Assembly: GCA_004293485.1 (NCBI GenBank)
Contig: RDYW01000052.1
Location: 1 to 33,468, forward strand
DNA length: 33,468 nucleotides
From: Sphingobacteriales bacterium
GTDB lineage: Bacteria; Bacteroidota; Bacteroidia; Sphingobacteriales; Sphingobacteriaceae
Direction of reading: 5' to 3'
The notes under the pieces are model-generated. The model did no database searches, had not been told where the DNA came from, and saw nothing but the letters and a program-made list of their open reading frames with translations. Shown here piece after piece: positions 18,105-25,839 of this stretch; position 1 is the stretch's first letter, and each line of letters opens with the position of its first letter. The position numbers and the translations under genes are program-made.

Positions 18105-18701
18105 TTACACCATTTGCCTAAAAGTGAGATTAATACGAGGAGCGTTAATTTTTTTAGATTTAGGTAAACTGTGCCACCATTTGGCTTGTGTTGTGTTTTT
18201 CATTAACAACATACTGCCATGATGCAACAAGATATTTATGGTTTGTTTGCTGGTTTTGTGTTTAAAAGTAAACCGTCTATCGGCACCAAAACTAAATGAA
18301 GCGATGGTGCTATTGGCTAAAATGCTTTTTTCGTTATCGCTATGCCAGCCCATACCTTGACTACCATTATGGTACAAGTTAAGCAAGCAAGAATTAAATT
18401 TTGTTTGCGTTATTTTTTCGGCTATGGCTTTTATTTCGAGCAATAATGGGGTAAAGGGCAATGCCATTTTAGTAGTATTGGCATAGGCGTAACTTTTACC
18501 ATCGTTGGCGTACCAAGCTACTTTACGCTGGGTTATAATGTGCTTGCCAAACATATATACTTCGTCGTTTTGCCAAGCAATATTGTTTATTAAGGCATTA
18601 AAATAATGGTTGGCCATGTGTGTAGGCAATATGTTTGCATAATAGTTTACCTCGCCATCGTAGGGGAGCAAATTGGTGTGGTATGTATCAAAAATGGTCA
18701 A
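18105..18701 (-). CDS. AlkB-like alpha-ketoglutarate-dependent dioxygenase
   Basis: A 198-aa Fe(II)/2-oxoglutarate dioxygenase that would reverse alkylation damage in nucleic acids. The iron ligands H120 and D122 (GWHSDNE) and H177 (WWHSLP), and the 2OG-binding R189-I-N-L-T-F-R195, are all present, with FSFGADRRF (136-144) between. The start is TTG at 18701: an in-frame stop lies 10 bases upstream, the next ATG (18617) would remove the conserved LLPYDGEVNYY stretch, so TTG is the most credible start. It lies upstream of ruvB on the same strand, a sensible DNA-repair neighbour. Confidence 0.88.
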   Translation of the reverse strand: MTIFDTYHTNLLPYDGEVNYYANILPTHMANHYFNALINNIAWQNDEVYMFGKHIITQRKVAWYANDGKSYAYANTTKMALPFTPLLLEIKAIAEKITQTKFNSCLLNLYHNGSQGMGWHSDNEKSILANSTIASFSFGADRRFTFKHKTSKQTINILLHHGSMLLMKNTTQAKWWHSLPKSKKINAPRINLTFRQMV

Positions 18702-19018
18702 AATAAATGGTTAATTAGTAACTGTATACTTTACATTAGGCTTAAAATTTTACGATTTGCGATATTTAATGATTACGCAAATTTATAAATCTTGTAGGTA
18801 TCATATTTATAATACACAATTTTGTATCATGTGTTTGGTAAATTAATAACCTTATTTATTCAAAAAATTAAAATATGGCTTTTTATTTAACTTTATTTGC
18901 TGTATTAATTATCAAATTTTGTAGTAAAAATTAATAGTAGAAATCAATATTTTTAATGTTTGGGTACAAAAAACTTCCTAACGGTAATATCTTTTAAAAA
19001 AAGTAATTAAAACACTAT
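18702..19018. other. divergent intergenic region, no gene seen
   Basis: 317 bases of AT-rich DNA between the leftward AlkB-like gene and rightward nadD. It must hold both promoters, but no well-spaced TTTG/TAnnTTTG pair was found. The only open frames are under 20 codons. Confidence 0.6.
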
Positions 19019-19591
19019 ATGAAAATAGGCCTTTTCTTCGGTTCGTTTAACCCTATACATCTTGGGCATATGGTAATTGCCAATTATATGGCCAACCATA
19101 CCGAGCTTGATAAGGTGTGGCTAATACTATCGCCACACAATCCTTTAAAAGATAAAAAACTATTGATACAAGTGTACGATAGGCTTGAAATGGCTAAACT
19201 AGCCACCGAAAATTGCGAAAACATTGAGGTTAAAGACGATGAACTAAAACTACCCAAGCCTTCGTACACGGTTGATACACTGGTGTATTTGCAAGAAAAA
19301 TATCCTAACATCACCTTTGTATTAATTATGGGACAAGATAATTTACTATCCTTACCTAAGTGGAAAAACTACGAATTTATACTTAAACATTATCTTATTT
19401 ATGTATATCCAAGGCTTGGTGTTTCGGTATCGGCATTAAGCCTACACCCTAGCGTAACTATTACAAACACTCCTTTGATGGAAATATCCTCTTCTTTTAT
19501 TCGAAAAGCGATACACGAAGGTAAAAATGTACAGTTTTTTATACCCGATAAGGTGTTAAACTTTATTGAAAGTAAAAGTTTGTACAGGTAA
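19019..19591 (+). CDS. nadD: nicotinate-nucleotide adenylyltransferase
   Basis: A 190-aa cytoplasmic enzyme that makes nicotinic acid adenine dinucleotide from NaMN and ATP, the penultimate step of NAD synthesis. The nucleotidyltransferase motif GSFNPIHLGH (8-17) and the C-terminal ISSSFIR (156-162, the ISSTxxR motif) are both present; SPHNPLKD (38-45) and MGQDNL (104-109) match the family. Length is usual. It is a single-gene unit followed by a strong hairpin terminator. Confidence 0.96.
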   Translation: MKIGLFFGSFNPIHLGHMVIANYMANHTELDKVWLILSPHNPLKDKKLLIQVYDRLEMAKLATENCENIEVKDDELKLPKPSYTVDTLVYLQEKYPNITFVLIMGQDNLLSLPKWKNYEFILKHYLIYVYPRLGVSVSALSLHPSVTITNTPLMEISSSFIRKAIHEGKNVQFFIPDKVLNFIESKSLYR

Positions 19592-19697
19592 AATGTAAAG
19601 TTAAAATAAGGATTTACCCTTTACAATGGTACGCTCTAAATCTGGATAATAAATGTAAAAGGTAGAAATTTAAGATCGCATCCAGCTATAAAATTTG

Positions 19698-19740
19698 TTA
19701 TTACTAGCGATATTTTTTCGCTAGTAATAATTTAAATTTT
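19698..19740 (+). terminator. intrinsic terminator after nadD
   Basis: A perfect 13-bp stem, TTATTACTAGCGA (19698-19710) pairing with TCGCTAGTAATAA (19718-19730), with loop TATTTTT, followed by TTTAAATTTT. It lies 107 bases after the nadD stop and 46 before the rlmN ATG. It could alternatively act as an attenuator for rlmN. Confidence 0.7.
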
Positions 19741-19776
19741 AAATAATAAAAAACTAAAACACTAATTTTGCTAGGG

Positions 19777-20835
19777 ATGTTAAAAGCAGAAAAAAAACAA
19801 GATATTAGAAGTTTTTCGTTAGAAAACTTGCGTAAAGCTTTTTCAATGATGGGCGAAAAAAATTTTAGAGCCAATCAGGTGTACGAATGGTTGTGGAAAA
19901 AATCGTCGCACTCGTTTGATGAAATGAGCAATTTATCAAAAGAATTAAGAGAAAAACTTGCCCAAAATTTTGTTATCAATGCCATTGCAGTAAATAGTAC
20001 CCAATTTAGTAACGATAAAACCATAAAAAGTACCTTTAGGTTATTTGATAATCATTTGATTGAAGGTGTATTAATTCCAGCTACCGATAGGATGACGGCC
20101 TGTGTATCATCGCAAGTAGGCTGCAGCCTAACCTGTAAGTTTTGCGCCACTGGGTATATGGAACGTAAGCGTAACCTAAACGCTGATGAAATATACGACC
20201 AAGTAGTACTTATAAATAAACAAGCTACCGATAATTACGCTATTAGCTTAACCAATATTGTATATATGGGTATGGGCGAACCTTTATTAAATTATGCCAA
20301 TGTTTTAAAATCTATCGAACGCATTACCTCCGAAGATGGCTTAAATATGGCCTCTAAACGTATTACAGTTTCTACGGCAGGCATTGCCAAAATGATAAAA
20401 AAACTAGGCGACGATAATGTAAAATTTAACCTCGCCCTATCATTACATGCTGCTAACGATAGTAAACGAAACCAAATTATGCCTATTAACGAAGCAAATA
20501 GTTTGGTAGCACTGGCCGATGCCTTAAAATATTTTTATGCCAAAACAAATAGTGCGGTTACCTACGAGTATATTGTTTTTGATAATTTTAACGATAGCTT
20601 AACCGATGCAAAAGAATTAGCCAAATTTTGTAAACATATACCTTGTAAAGTAAACATTATTGAGTATAACCCTATATCGTTTGCGGCCTACGAAAACGCA
20701 GCGGGCGATAAAATAGATGCTTTTGCAAATTATTTAAAAAGCTGTGGTATAAATACCAATATAAGGCGAAGCCGGGGTAAAGATATTGATGCGGCCTGTG
20801 GGCAATTGGCCGTTAAAAACGAAAAAACTATGTAA
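19777..20835 (+). CDS. rlmN: dual-specificity 23S rRNA/tRNA adenine-C2 methyltransferase RlmN
   Basis: A 352-aa radical SAM methyltransferase that puts a C2 methyl on A2503 of 23S rRNA and A37 of some tRNAs. The iron-sulfur C-x3-C-x2-C motif is C116, C120, C123 (CSLTCKFC); the two catalytic cysteines are C109 (seven before C116, as in E. coli) and C341 in AACGQLA. I chose the ATG at 19777; a TTG at 19768 lies inside a TAATTTTG box (19763-19770) that itself looks like a -7 element, so the message may be almost leaderless. The stop overlaps the comF start (TAATG). Confidence 0.95.
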   Translation: MLKAEKKQDIRSFSLENLRKAFSMMGEKNFRANQVYEWLWKKSSHSFDEMSNLSKELREKLAQNFVINAIAVNSTQFSNDKTIKSTFRLFDNHLIEGVLIPATDRMTACVSSQVGCSLTCKFCATGYMERKRNLNADEIYDQVVLINKQATDNYAISLTNIVYMGMGEPLLNYANVLKSIERITSEDGLNMASKRITVSTAGIAKMIKKLGDDNVKFNLALSLHAANDSKRNQIMPINEANSLVALADALKYFYAKTNSAVTYEYIVFDNFNDSLTDAKELAKFCKHIPCKVNIIEYNPISFAAYENAAGDKIDAFANYLKSCGINTNIRRSRGKDIDAACGQLAVKNEKTM

Positions 20836-21527
20836 TGCGTTTGTTTAGTTATGTAAAAGATTTTGGTTCGATTATTTTTCCTAGGTTATGCATTAGCTGT
20901 GGCCGTGGGTTAACAACATCCGAAAATTCGATATGCTTACATTGTTTATTTGAATTACCATATACCAATTACCATACACAATCCGATAACGATGTAATTA
21001 AACTTTTTTGGGGGCGAGTAGATATATTGGCAGCTACCGCTTTTGTTTACTTTAAAAAAAACAGTAAAGTGCAAAAAATTATGCATCAACTAAAATACCA
21101 TAACCAATACCAGATAGGGGTAGAGCTTGGCAATATGTATGGCAAACAGCTTGCCGAAATTAAAACTTACCACAACGCCGATTTAATTATACCTGTACCT
21201 TTGCATAAAAGCAGGTTACGCAAACGTGGTTATAACCAAAGCGAGCGGTTTGCGCTTGGCTTAGCCGAAAGTATGAAAATAAATATCGATACTTCGATAT
21301 TAACAAGAGAGCATGCTACCGAAAGTCAGGTAAATAAATCACGGTATAGCCGGTATAAAAATATGGAAGATATATTTGTAGCCAAATATAACCCTAATTA
21401 TAAGTGTATTATACTGGTAGACGATACCATTACCACAGGCGCCACACTAGAGGCTTGTACTTTGGCTTTACAAAAAGTAGGCTATACTCAAATCATTATT
21501 GTTGGCATTGCGTTTACCATATATTAA
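20835..21527 (+). CDS. ComF family phosphoribosyltransferase-like protein
   Basis: A 230-aa protein of the ComF/GntX family. It has an N-terminal four-cysteine zinc-finger (C19, C22, C34, C37), the GYNQSE motif (132-137), and a PRPP-binding loop VDDTITTGAT (195-204). ComF proteins are linked to DNA uptake in naturally competent bacteria, but the family is widespread and its enzymatic role is unclear. It is translationally coupled to rlmN and followed 12 bases later by a lipoprotein gene. A role in competence here is inference only, as no other competence gene is present. Confidence 0.9.
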   Translation: MRLFSYVKDFGSIIFPRLCISCGRGLTTSENSICLHCLFELPYTNYHTQSDNDVIKLFWGRVDILAATAFVYFKKNSKVQKIMHQLKYHNQYQIGVELGNMYGKQLAEIKTYHNADLIIPVPLHKSRLRKRGYNQSERFALGLAESMKINIDTSILTREHATESQVNKSRYSRYKNMEDIFVAKYNPNYKCIILVDDTITTGATLEACTLALQKVGYTQIIIVGIAFTIY

Positions 21528-21539
21528 TTTGATAAAAAA

Positions 21540-22919
21540 ATGAAAAATATTACCACTATACTATTAATAAGCATGGCTATAATTACATCGTGTAAACGCG
21601 ATGAAGGTATAAGTATTAACCCCGAAATTAAACTTAATTTTTCTACCGATTCGATATTATTTGATACTGTTTTTACCACCATAGGTAGCACAGCAAGAAG
21701 CATTAAAGTTTTTAACGTATCAAAAGTAAATATCGAAATTAGCAATATCAGGTTGGTAGGAGGCGTAAATTCGCCTTTTAAAATAAATATAAATGGCCTT
21801 TCACAATCATCAGTTAACAATATTAGGGTAGATGCTAAAGATTCTATCTATGTGTTTATAAAAGCCGTTATCAACCCTACGTTGGCTACTACCCCTTTTT
21901 TAGTACAAGATACATTAGAATTTTTAACTAACGGAAATTTACAAAAAATACCTTTAGTAGCTTATGGGCAAAATGCCGTTTATTTTAATGCAAAAACTAT
22001 AAATGAGGATTTTACTTTTAAAAAAGGGATTCCTTACCTTATATATAAACATTTAAAAATAGCACAAAATGCAAAGGTAAATATAGCACCTGGGGCTAAA
22101 TTATATTTCCATAGCAATGCCCAAATGATGGTTTATGGCACATTACAAGCAAACGGTAGTATTAAAGATAGCATTACTTTTTGTAGCGATAGAACCGAAA
22201 GAATATACCGAGACGAACCAGGCCAGTGGAAAGGTGTTTACATTGGCCAAACAAGTAAAAACAATAACTTTAATTACTGCACTATAAAAAATTCGATTGT
22301 AGGTGTGCAGGTCGATTCGCTTAGTACTAACACAAACCCCAAATTAATCGTCACTAATTGCATTATCAAAAACCATACGCTTGCAGGTATAATGGCCTAT
22401 AATACGCAAATAGTTGCTATTAATAACTTATTATTTAACTGTGGCAAGTACCTCGTGTTAGGGTTATATGGCGGAAGTTATCTTTTTTATCACAATACTT
22501 TGGATAATAGCAATGCAAGTTTTGGTAGGCAAACGCCTTCTGTTTTCTTTAGCGATAATACCGAAGATGGTAGTTTACGTTTTAATAATTTTGAATTACA
22601 GTGCATAAACAATATAATTTGGGGAAATGCGGATAACGAATTTTTAGTAAACAATAAGGGTACAAAACCTTTTATTAGCTCTATAAAATCAAACCTTTTA
22701 AAAGCAACTAAAAATTATGGCGAGAGTAATATTTTAAATACCGACCCATTTTTTTTAGATGCTAAAAAAGATAATTATTTGCTAACTGGCAACAGTCCAG
22801 CTTTAAATATAGGCACCGATTTATCGTTAAGCCCCTACTTTAATACATTTATTAAAGTAGATTTAAAAAACATTCCTCGAACGTTTCCTTCTGATGTAGG
22901 TTGCTACGAAATAAAATAG
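21540..22919 (+). CDS. lipoprotein with right-handed beta-helix domain
   Basis: A 459-aa lipoprotein of no known function. The signal peptide ends in a lipobox (IITSC, lipidated Cys18), so it is anchored to a membrane, probably the outer one. Residues about 30-145 look like a beta-sandwich domain (STDSILFDTVFTTIG is a recurring Bacteroidota start). From about 160 the sequence shows parallel beta-helix repeats (FNYCTIKNSIVGVQ, LIVTNCIIKNH, INNLLFNCGKYL), ending in a DLKNIPRTFPSDVGCYE tail common in choice-of-anchor/pectate-lyase-like proteins. No catalytic residues can be identified. It lies 12 bases after comF and is the last gene of the rlmN operon. Confidence 0.8.
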   Translation: MKNITTILLISMAIITSCKRDEGISINPEIKLNFSTDSILFDTVFTTIGSTARSIKVFNVSKVNIEISNIRLVGGVNSPFKININGLSQSSVNNIRVDAKDSIYVFIKAVINPTLATTPFLVQDTLEFLTNGNLQKIPLVAYGQNAVYFNAKTINEDFTFKKGIPYLIYKHLKIAQNAKVNIAPGAKLYFHSNAQMMVYGTLQANGSIKDSITFCSDRTERIYRDEPGQWKGVYIGQTSKNNNFNYCTIKNSIVGVQVDSLSTNTNPKLIVTNCIIKNHTLAGIMAYNTQIVAINNLLFNCGKYLVLGLYGGSYLFYHNTLDNSNASFGRQTPSVFFSDNTEDGSLRFNNFELQCINNIIWGNADNEFLVNNKGTKPFISSIKSNLLKATKNYGESNILNTDPFFLDAKKDNYLLTGNSPALNIGTDLSLSPYFNTFIKVDLKNIPRTFPSDVGCYEIK

Positions 22920-23365
22920 ATTTTTGTTTGCCTAAATGTAATTTTTATTTTTTTGCACCACTCAAAAAAATAAATAATATACCAACTTAGCTTAAATAAT
23001 TATCGGTTACTTTAGGGAAAAAGTATTAGTTTATGCATTACCTAATTCTTAATCAGTACTTTAAAAATCGTGATTTATGCGCATTTTTAAGCGTTTTAAA
23101 TTTATTTTTTAATAAAAATTAAGCAACCCTAACAAAAAAAACGAAAACAATCGATTTAATTCCCATTAAAATTATTTCAATTTAACAAGCAAAAAATCAT
23201 TTAAATACTAAAAGTTTAACTTTTGGCATTATTGGTTAACAAAATTTTAAAAGTAACAAACCAAGTAATTTTTTGAAAATACAAGCGTAATATGTTCAAA
23301 GAATTTCATATTTTTAGATGTTACAACACATAAAGTAAACCAAACACAAACAAAAAAAAATACAC
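22920..23365. other. AT-rich intergenic region, no gene seen
   Basis: 446 bases of very AT-rich sequence after the lipoprotein stop. No open frame of note and no strong hairpin. It must hold the promoter of the small membrane protein at 23366, but no clean TTTG/TAnnTTTG pair was found. Confidence 0.55.
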
Positions 23366-23515
23366 ATGCTTAGTTACATTAAACCAGTTATCCAAAAAGT
23401 TAATTTATTACAGCCCGATGAGCAAAACACGGCAGCGCTAGTGCTTGGTAATATTGCATTTATTGCCATATTACTTTCTGTTACGGTATCTTTATTTTTA
23501 ATTAAATTTTTATAG
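23366..23515 (+). CDS. small single-pass membrane protein (49 aa)
   Basis: A short open frame of 50 codons: ATG at 23366, stop TAG at 23513-23515. It encodes a mildly polar N-terminus (MLSYIKPVIQKVNLLQPDEQ) followed by a run of about 27 hydrophobic residues (about 23-49, including LGNIAFIAILLSVT and VSLFLIKF). The helix runs to the C-terminus, so the expected form is one transmembrane segment with a short cytoplasmic head. I do not recognise it. Support comes from an A-rich leader typical of the phylum, a good open frame in an AT-rich region, and a strong terminator hairpin 18 bases after the stop. A chance frame cannot be ruled out. Confidence 0.55.
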   Translation: MLSYIKPVIQKVNLLQPDEQNTAALVLGNIAFIAILLSVTVSLFLIKFL

Positions 23516-23532
23516 TTAAAATTAGGAGAAAA

Positions 23533-23575
23533 TAAAAGGCGAGGAAATTTTAGTAAGCATTTTCTTCGCCTTTTA
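23533..23575. terminator. bidirectional terminator hairpin
   Basis: TAAAAGGCGAGGAAA (23533-23547) pairs with TTTCTTCGCCTTTTA (23561-23575): 15 bp with one G-T wobble, 13-base loop. A-tract on one side and T-tract on the other allow it to work on both strands. On the plus strand it follows the 49-aa gene; on the minus strand it overlaps the last codons of the glycosylphosphotransferase. Confidence 0.75.
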
Positions 23576-24959
23576 AAATGTTAAAAACCGTCATAAAAAT
23601 TATTTTAATATCAAGCATAACCGACCATTTTTCGGTATAGCTTATATCGTATTTTACTCGTTCTTCCATTTGTGAGGTTTCAGTTGTTTCACCTCTGCAT
23701 CCATTAACTTGTGCCCAACCTGTAATGCCTGGTTTCACAAAATTTCTAACCATATATTTGTCAATTATTTCGCGGTATTGATGGTTTAGTTCGGGTACGT
23801 GTGGGCGTGGGCCTACCACACTCATCGAACCTAATAACACGTTAAAAAACTGTGGTATTTCATCTAAGCTTGTGGCCCTTAGAAACTTGCCCACCCTTGT
23901 AATTCTATCATCGTTTTTTGAAGCTTGCTTAAAAGTACTGGCTTTATCTGTTATTTTCATCGACCTAAATTTGAATATTTTAAAGGTTTGGTTGCCTCTA
24001 CCAGCTCGGTTTTGCATAAAAAAAACAGGCCCTTTCGAGTCTAATTTTATCAATAAGGCAATAATAGGTACTAACCACGATAATATAAAAACAGTAACTA
24101 AAAGAGAAAAACCTGTGTCTAATAATCGTTTTTTAAACCTAGCTTGTATATCATCTAAAGGTTCTTTTCTGAGCGTAATAACCGGAAAGCCCTCAAGGTA
24201 GGATATATTAAAAGGAGTTTCAATGGTTCCTAAAAAATCGGGCACAAATTTTAAACGAATACATTGTTTTTCGGCTTCTAATAATAAATATTTTGCATCA
24301 TGCATACGTTTAGGTGTTAACGATACATAAACATCTTTAACACCTAATTGCGAGGCTTTTTTAAACTGTTCGATAGTTAAATTCTCGATTTTACCTTTAC
24401 TATCAAAAAACAAAGAACTTGCATCGTTTGGCTCGTCTAAAAAACCAAAAAACTTAAAGTTTCGGCTGTTCGAAAAAAAATCGCTCAATTTATTACCTGT
24501 GGCATTGTTGCCTAATATGGCTACAGGTATCCCTATGCCGTATTGTCGGGTAAATAGCATTTCGAATAAAGAACCAAAAAACCTACTTAAAAACAAAAAA
24601 AATGCCAGTAAACAATAAAATATAATTAAAAACTCGCGTGATAAAAAAGTGTCGTTGGTAAAGGTTAAATAAAGCAAAAAAACAAAAATATTAAGTACCA
24701 AACTGCGCCAAGTTACACTTAAAATAGTCTCTATTGTTTTAACCATATCAATATGGTACATACGGTAAACACTCGAACTTACTATCCAAATTAAATTTAC
24801 CAGCACTAAATATTTTTGATATGATAATGGATTTAATGATTTTCCTAAAAATTCAATAATATAAAAACTACTAAAAAAGGCAATATTTAGTAGCAATAAA
24901 TCGGTTATTGATAATATAATGCGTAATAAAAATATGTAACGAGTTTGCGTATAAGGCAT
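23550..24959 (-). CDS. polyprenyl glycosylphosphotransferase (WcaJ/WbaP type)
   Basis: A 469-aa inner-membrane enzyme that transfers a sugar-1-phosphate to undecaprenyl phosphate, the first step of exopolysaccharide assembly. N-terminal membrane segments (about residues 8-135), a Rossmann-like domain (about 143-265, beginning IPVAILGNNATG), a fifth membrane helix (about 283-304), then the catalytic domain with GPVFFMQNRAGRG, KFRSM (330-334), the D366-E367 dyad in SLDEIPQ and GPRPHVPE (383-390), ending KPGITGWAQV. This layout is that of undecaprenyl-phosphate glucose phosphotransferases. It is separate from the 4960-14654 locus but would prime the same or a related polymer. Which sugar is added is unknown. 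Confidence 0.94.
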   Translation of the reverse strand: MPYTQTRYIFLLRIILSITDLLLLNIAFFSSFYIIEFLGKSLNPLSYQKYLVLVNLIWIVSSSVYRMYHIDMVKTIETILSVTWRSLVLNIFVFLLYLTFTNDTFLSREFLIIFYCLLAFFLFLSRFFGSLFEMLFTRQYGIGIPVAILGNNATGNKLSDFFSNSRNFKFFGFLDEPNDASSLFFDSKGKIENLTIEQFKKASQLGVKDVYVSLTPKRMHDAKYLLLEAEKQCIRLKFVPDFLGTIETPFNISYLEGFPVITLRKEPLDDIQARFKKRLLDTGFSLLVTVFILSWLVPIIALLIKLDSKGPVFFMQNRAGRGNQTFKIFKFRSMKITDKASTFKQASKNDDRITRVGKFLRATSLDEIPQFFNVLLGSMSVVGPRPHVPELNHQYREIIDKYMVRNFVKPGITGWAQVNGCRGETTETSQMEERVKYDISYTEKWSVMLDIKIIFMTVFNILKGEENAY

Positions 24960-24984
24960 AAATTACCTGTAATAAATTTTAATT

Positions 24985-24992
24985 CAAATGTA
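24985..24992 (-). promoter_or_regulatory. candidate -7 box for the glycosylphosphotransferase
   Basis: On the minus strand this reads TACATTTG, matching TAnnTTTG, with 25 bases to the start codon. A TTTG lies upstream but at only 12 bases, too close for a standard -33 box. Confidence 0.35.
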
Positions 24993-25161
24993 AATATAAT
25001 TAAACAAATTATTATACAACATTAGGCTAGCCTACACAATAAATTTATTTTAAAAAATAGCATTAATTTTGTTAATTATACCTTAAATTATGCATAAAAT
25101 GAATGTGTATTAACTTATTTTCAAAATTGTGTTGCGTAAATTTATATAATCGATATTTTTT

Positions 25162-25256
25162 TAGCCCCGATTGCAGTGGAAATCAATTTTGCTTGCACTG
25201 TTTTGCTTGGTTTACACTAAAGATTATTGCAAAATTATTGCAACGTAAAGCGGGAA
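25162..25256. repeat. structured repeat element, copy A
   Basis: The segment has two imperfectly inverted arms, CCCCGATTGCAGTGGAAATC on the left and TTGCAACGTAAAGCGGG on the right, joined by a perfect inner stem AATTTTGC (25185-25192)/GCAAAATT (25229-25236). The left arm matches copy B near 33076 at 14 of 16 positions (GATTGCAGTGGAAATC versus GATAGCAGTGAAAATC), and the right arms also match (TTGCAACGTAAAGC versus TTGTAACGCATAGC). It lies between the glycosylphosphotransferase and the chrA remnant. A 62-codon frame across it is not credible. Confidence 0.6.
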
Positions 25257-25338
25257 AAGCTTCAAAAAAAAATTTATATCCCTTATATTAATATCTTAAC
25301 TAAGGCAGCGGCTAAATTAATATTGGGTTATTGTATTT

Positions 25339-25756
25339 TTATACGTTTACCAAAACCAATACAGCAAATAATGCTATAATTGCCGTTGTAATATCGGCAA
25401 TGGTACGCATAGTAATTACTATAGTCGAGCCTAGCAATGTGCTTACAACGGCTGCAGTAATGCCTTGTACAAATGCTTCTATGCTTTGGTTATAGGCTAT
25501 TTTTTTAAACCATCGAGCCAAATATAAAAGGGTAAAATTATAGCAAGGGCAACTATAAAAGCCCCCGTAAAGCCTGCTAGCAAATAGCCTATAAAGCCAA
25601 TGATTAAAACATAGTGGCCAGTCGTTACGATGGGTACTGCTGCTGCCTCAATAAATTGTTGTTTGTTTAACCAGCCTATTGGGTTACCATACCTGCGTGT
25701 AAAAATGGTACTATGGCTAAGCCACTTCCAATTTTATTAGGTAAATATAAACTTGT
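25339..25756 (-). pseudogene. chromate transporter (ChrA) remnant with frameshifts
   Basis: Three pieces in three different minus-strand frames together read like part of a ChrA/CHR-family transporter. From 25756: NKIGSGLAIVPFLHAGMVTQ, then a stop. From about 25679: IGWLNKQQFIEAAAVP and IIGFIGYLLAGFTGA up to LDGLKK, then a stop. From 25521: MARWFKKIAYNQSIEAFVQG and ITAAVVSTLLGSTIVITMRT ending LVNV at 25339. The order and spacing match the family (GSGLAIVPFL, WL-x3-QF, GFIGYL-AG-GA, AFV-G-TAA). At least two frameshifts, loss of the N-terminal half, a truncated C-terminus, and TTGH in place of the usual TPGP show that it is dead. No protein would be made from it as it stands. Confidence 0.75.
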
Positions 25757-25806
25757 TTATTGTTGCTATTTTATAGTTTTTTTACGCTCTTAAAAGGCTT
25801 AAACTA

Positions 25807-25839
25807 ATTTGTTAAATTATTAAAATTAATTTAACAAAT
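25807..25839 (-). terminator. AT-rich hairpin at the purD stop codon
   Basis: A 13-bp perfect inverted repeat, ATTTGTTAAATTA (25807-25819) and TAATTTAACAAAT (25827-25839), with a 7-base loop. It includes the purD stop codon. The stem is almost all A/T, so it is weaker than its length suggests. Confidence 0.4.

Noticed and set aside
18875-18934. 19-codon hydrophobic frame upstream of nadD
   Set aside because: Too short and in AT-rich DNA where such frames are expected by chance.
25103-25291. 62-codon plus-strand frame
   Set aside because: Covers the structured repeat copy A; Cys/Phe/Leu-rich composition and no leader or family.
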